Positions 5,345 through 5,857 of a stretch of DNA of 5,857 nucleotides are shown here, piece by piece; position 1 is the stretch's first letter; each line of letters starts with the position of its first letter. The DNA lies in NCBI GenBank assembly GCA_023423675.1, contig JAFAFD010000399.1, positions 1 to 5,857 on the forward strand. Direction: 5' to 3'. The notes under the pieces were generated by a model. That model did no database searches, was not told the origin of the DNA, and saw only the letters and a list, made by a program, of their open reading frames with translations. This DNA is from Pseudomonadota bacterium. Its GTDB lineage: Bacteria > Pseudomonadota > Gammaproteobacteria > Xanthomonadales > Xanthomonadaceae. The translations under genes and the position numbers were made by a program.

Positions 5345-5857
5345 TCACATCGAACGGGAGCGCTGCTGCTCCTGTTCACGGCTGACGGCTTGTTCCTGCT
5401 GGCGGTCCTGCGCGGCAGCCAGCTGCTGGCTGCTCTGTTCCAACGGCTGCTGCGCGGCCTGCGCGCGATCGACCGAGGCACGCAGCATCGCCGGGTCGCC
5501 CATCGTGCCCTGCACCGCAAACAGCATGCGGCCATCGTTGCCGGCCACCACGTGATCGATCTGATGCAGGCCGGCCTTCTGCGCGCTCACAGCCAGCGCA
5601 CCGGCGGCATTGTCCAGCTCCCGCTCCGACTGCAGGCCACAGCGAGGTCCCAGCTGCTGCAGCTGCGTGCGCGCGTCATCGAACAGGCGGTTGCCGGCAG
5701 CACCTGGCTGACCCGGCGCCTGGCCCAGTGACGCCTGCTCGCCAACGTCGCCATGCGCCAGCCGCTGCATCACGTCCGGGGTCAGCTTCTGCTGCCACGC
5801 ATCGAAGCGACGCAGCCGATCCTCGACGCCGTTCATCGCACCGTTGATGGCATACGT
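5345..5857 (-). CDS. second T4SS effector, C-terminal XVIPCD only (partial, N-terminus beyond window)
   Basis: The frame is open to the window edge. The visible 170 residues begin TYAINGAMNGVEDRLRRF, so the internal Met at 5836 is probably not the start. Residues from about 55 onward are an XVIPCD. GLHQIDHVV (96-104) matches the GLxRIDHV motif. LFAVQG (112-117) and GDPAMLRASVD (120-130) match the second conserved block, and the last 30 residues are rich in Gln, Glu and Arg. The first half of the domain is divergent, with no HPDH segment and a cysteine in QLGPRCGLQ. The part before it (about 1-54) may be linker or the end of a toxin domain, and I do not recognise it. The XVIPCD marks it as a probable VirD4 substrate. 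Its activity and immunity gene would lie to the right. Confidence 0.82.
   Translation of the reverse strand, partial: TYAINGAMNGVEDRLRRFDAWQQKLTPDVMQRLAHGDVGEQASLGQAPGQPGAAGNRLFDDARTQLQQLGPRCGLQSERELDNAAGALAVSAQKAGLHQIDHVVAGNDGRMLFAVQGTMGDPAMLRASVDRAQAAQQPLEQSSQQLAAAQDRQQEQAVSREQEQQRSRSM

Noticed and set aside
1..5857. CRISPR arrays, tRNA or rRNA genes, insertion sequences and integrase sites
   Set aside because: Reading through the window showed no regularly spaced repeats, no cloverleaf-like segments and no transposase or integrase reading frames.

Overview
The window reads as chromosomal DNA of a high-GC gammaproteobacterium of the Lysobacteraceae (Xanthomonadaceae), most likely the Stenotrophomonas maltophilia complex. 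Two signs point there. A GTAG-headed REP hairpin of the S. maltophilia SMAG type lies between two convergent genes. Two proteins end in the XVIPCD signal that marks effectors of the Xanthomonadales bacteria-killing type IV secretion system (T4SS). Strong G/C preference at third codon positions fits this group.

Layout, left half. Positions 1-41 hold the first 13 codons of an unidentified leftward gene, divergent from a secreted DUF4189 protein (162-707, +). A hairpin and a SMAG-like REP separate that gene from orn, the oligoribonuclease (762-1334, -). Then come tadA, the tRNA adenosine deaminase (1410-1934, -), and, divergent from it, a YjaB-type GNAT acetyltransferase (2052-2489, +). A second, YhbS-like GNAT acetyltransferase (2528-3040, -) converges on the first. 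This part is conserved housekeeping and small-enzyme content.

Layout, right half. After an AT-richer spacer with a perfect 10-bp inverted repeat (3041-3299) comes a two-gene operon: a predicted lipoprotein (3300-4001, +), inferred to be the immunity protein, overlapping by ATGA a 435-residue class-3 lipase fused to a C-terminal XVIPCD (3998-5305, +). Beyond a GC-rich hairpin, a second XVIPCD protein converges from the right edge (5345-5857, -). Only its secretion-signal end lies in the window.

How they work together (inference from known X-Tfe/X-Tfi biology): the VirD4 coupling protein reads the XVIPCD and the T4SS injects the lipase into a neighbouring bacterium, where it would attack envelope phospholipids. 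The lipoprotein in the producer's own envelope would neutralise lipase delivered by sister cells. No virB/virD4 genes are in the window, so the secretion apparatus must be encoded elsewhere. The toxic domain and immunity gene of the second effector lie off-window.
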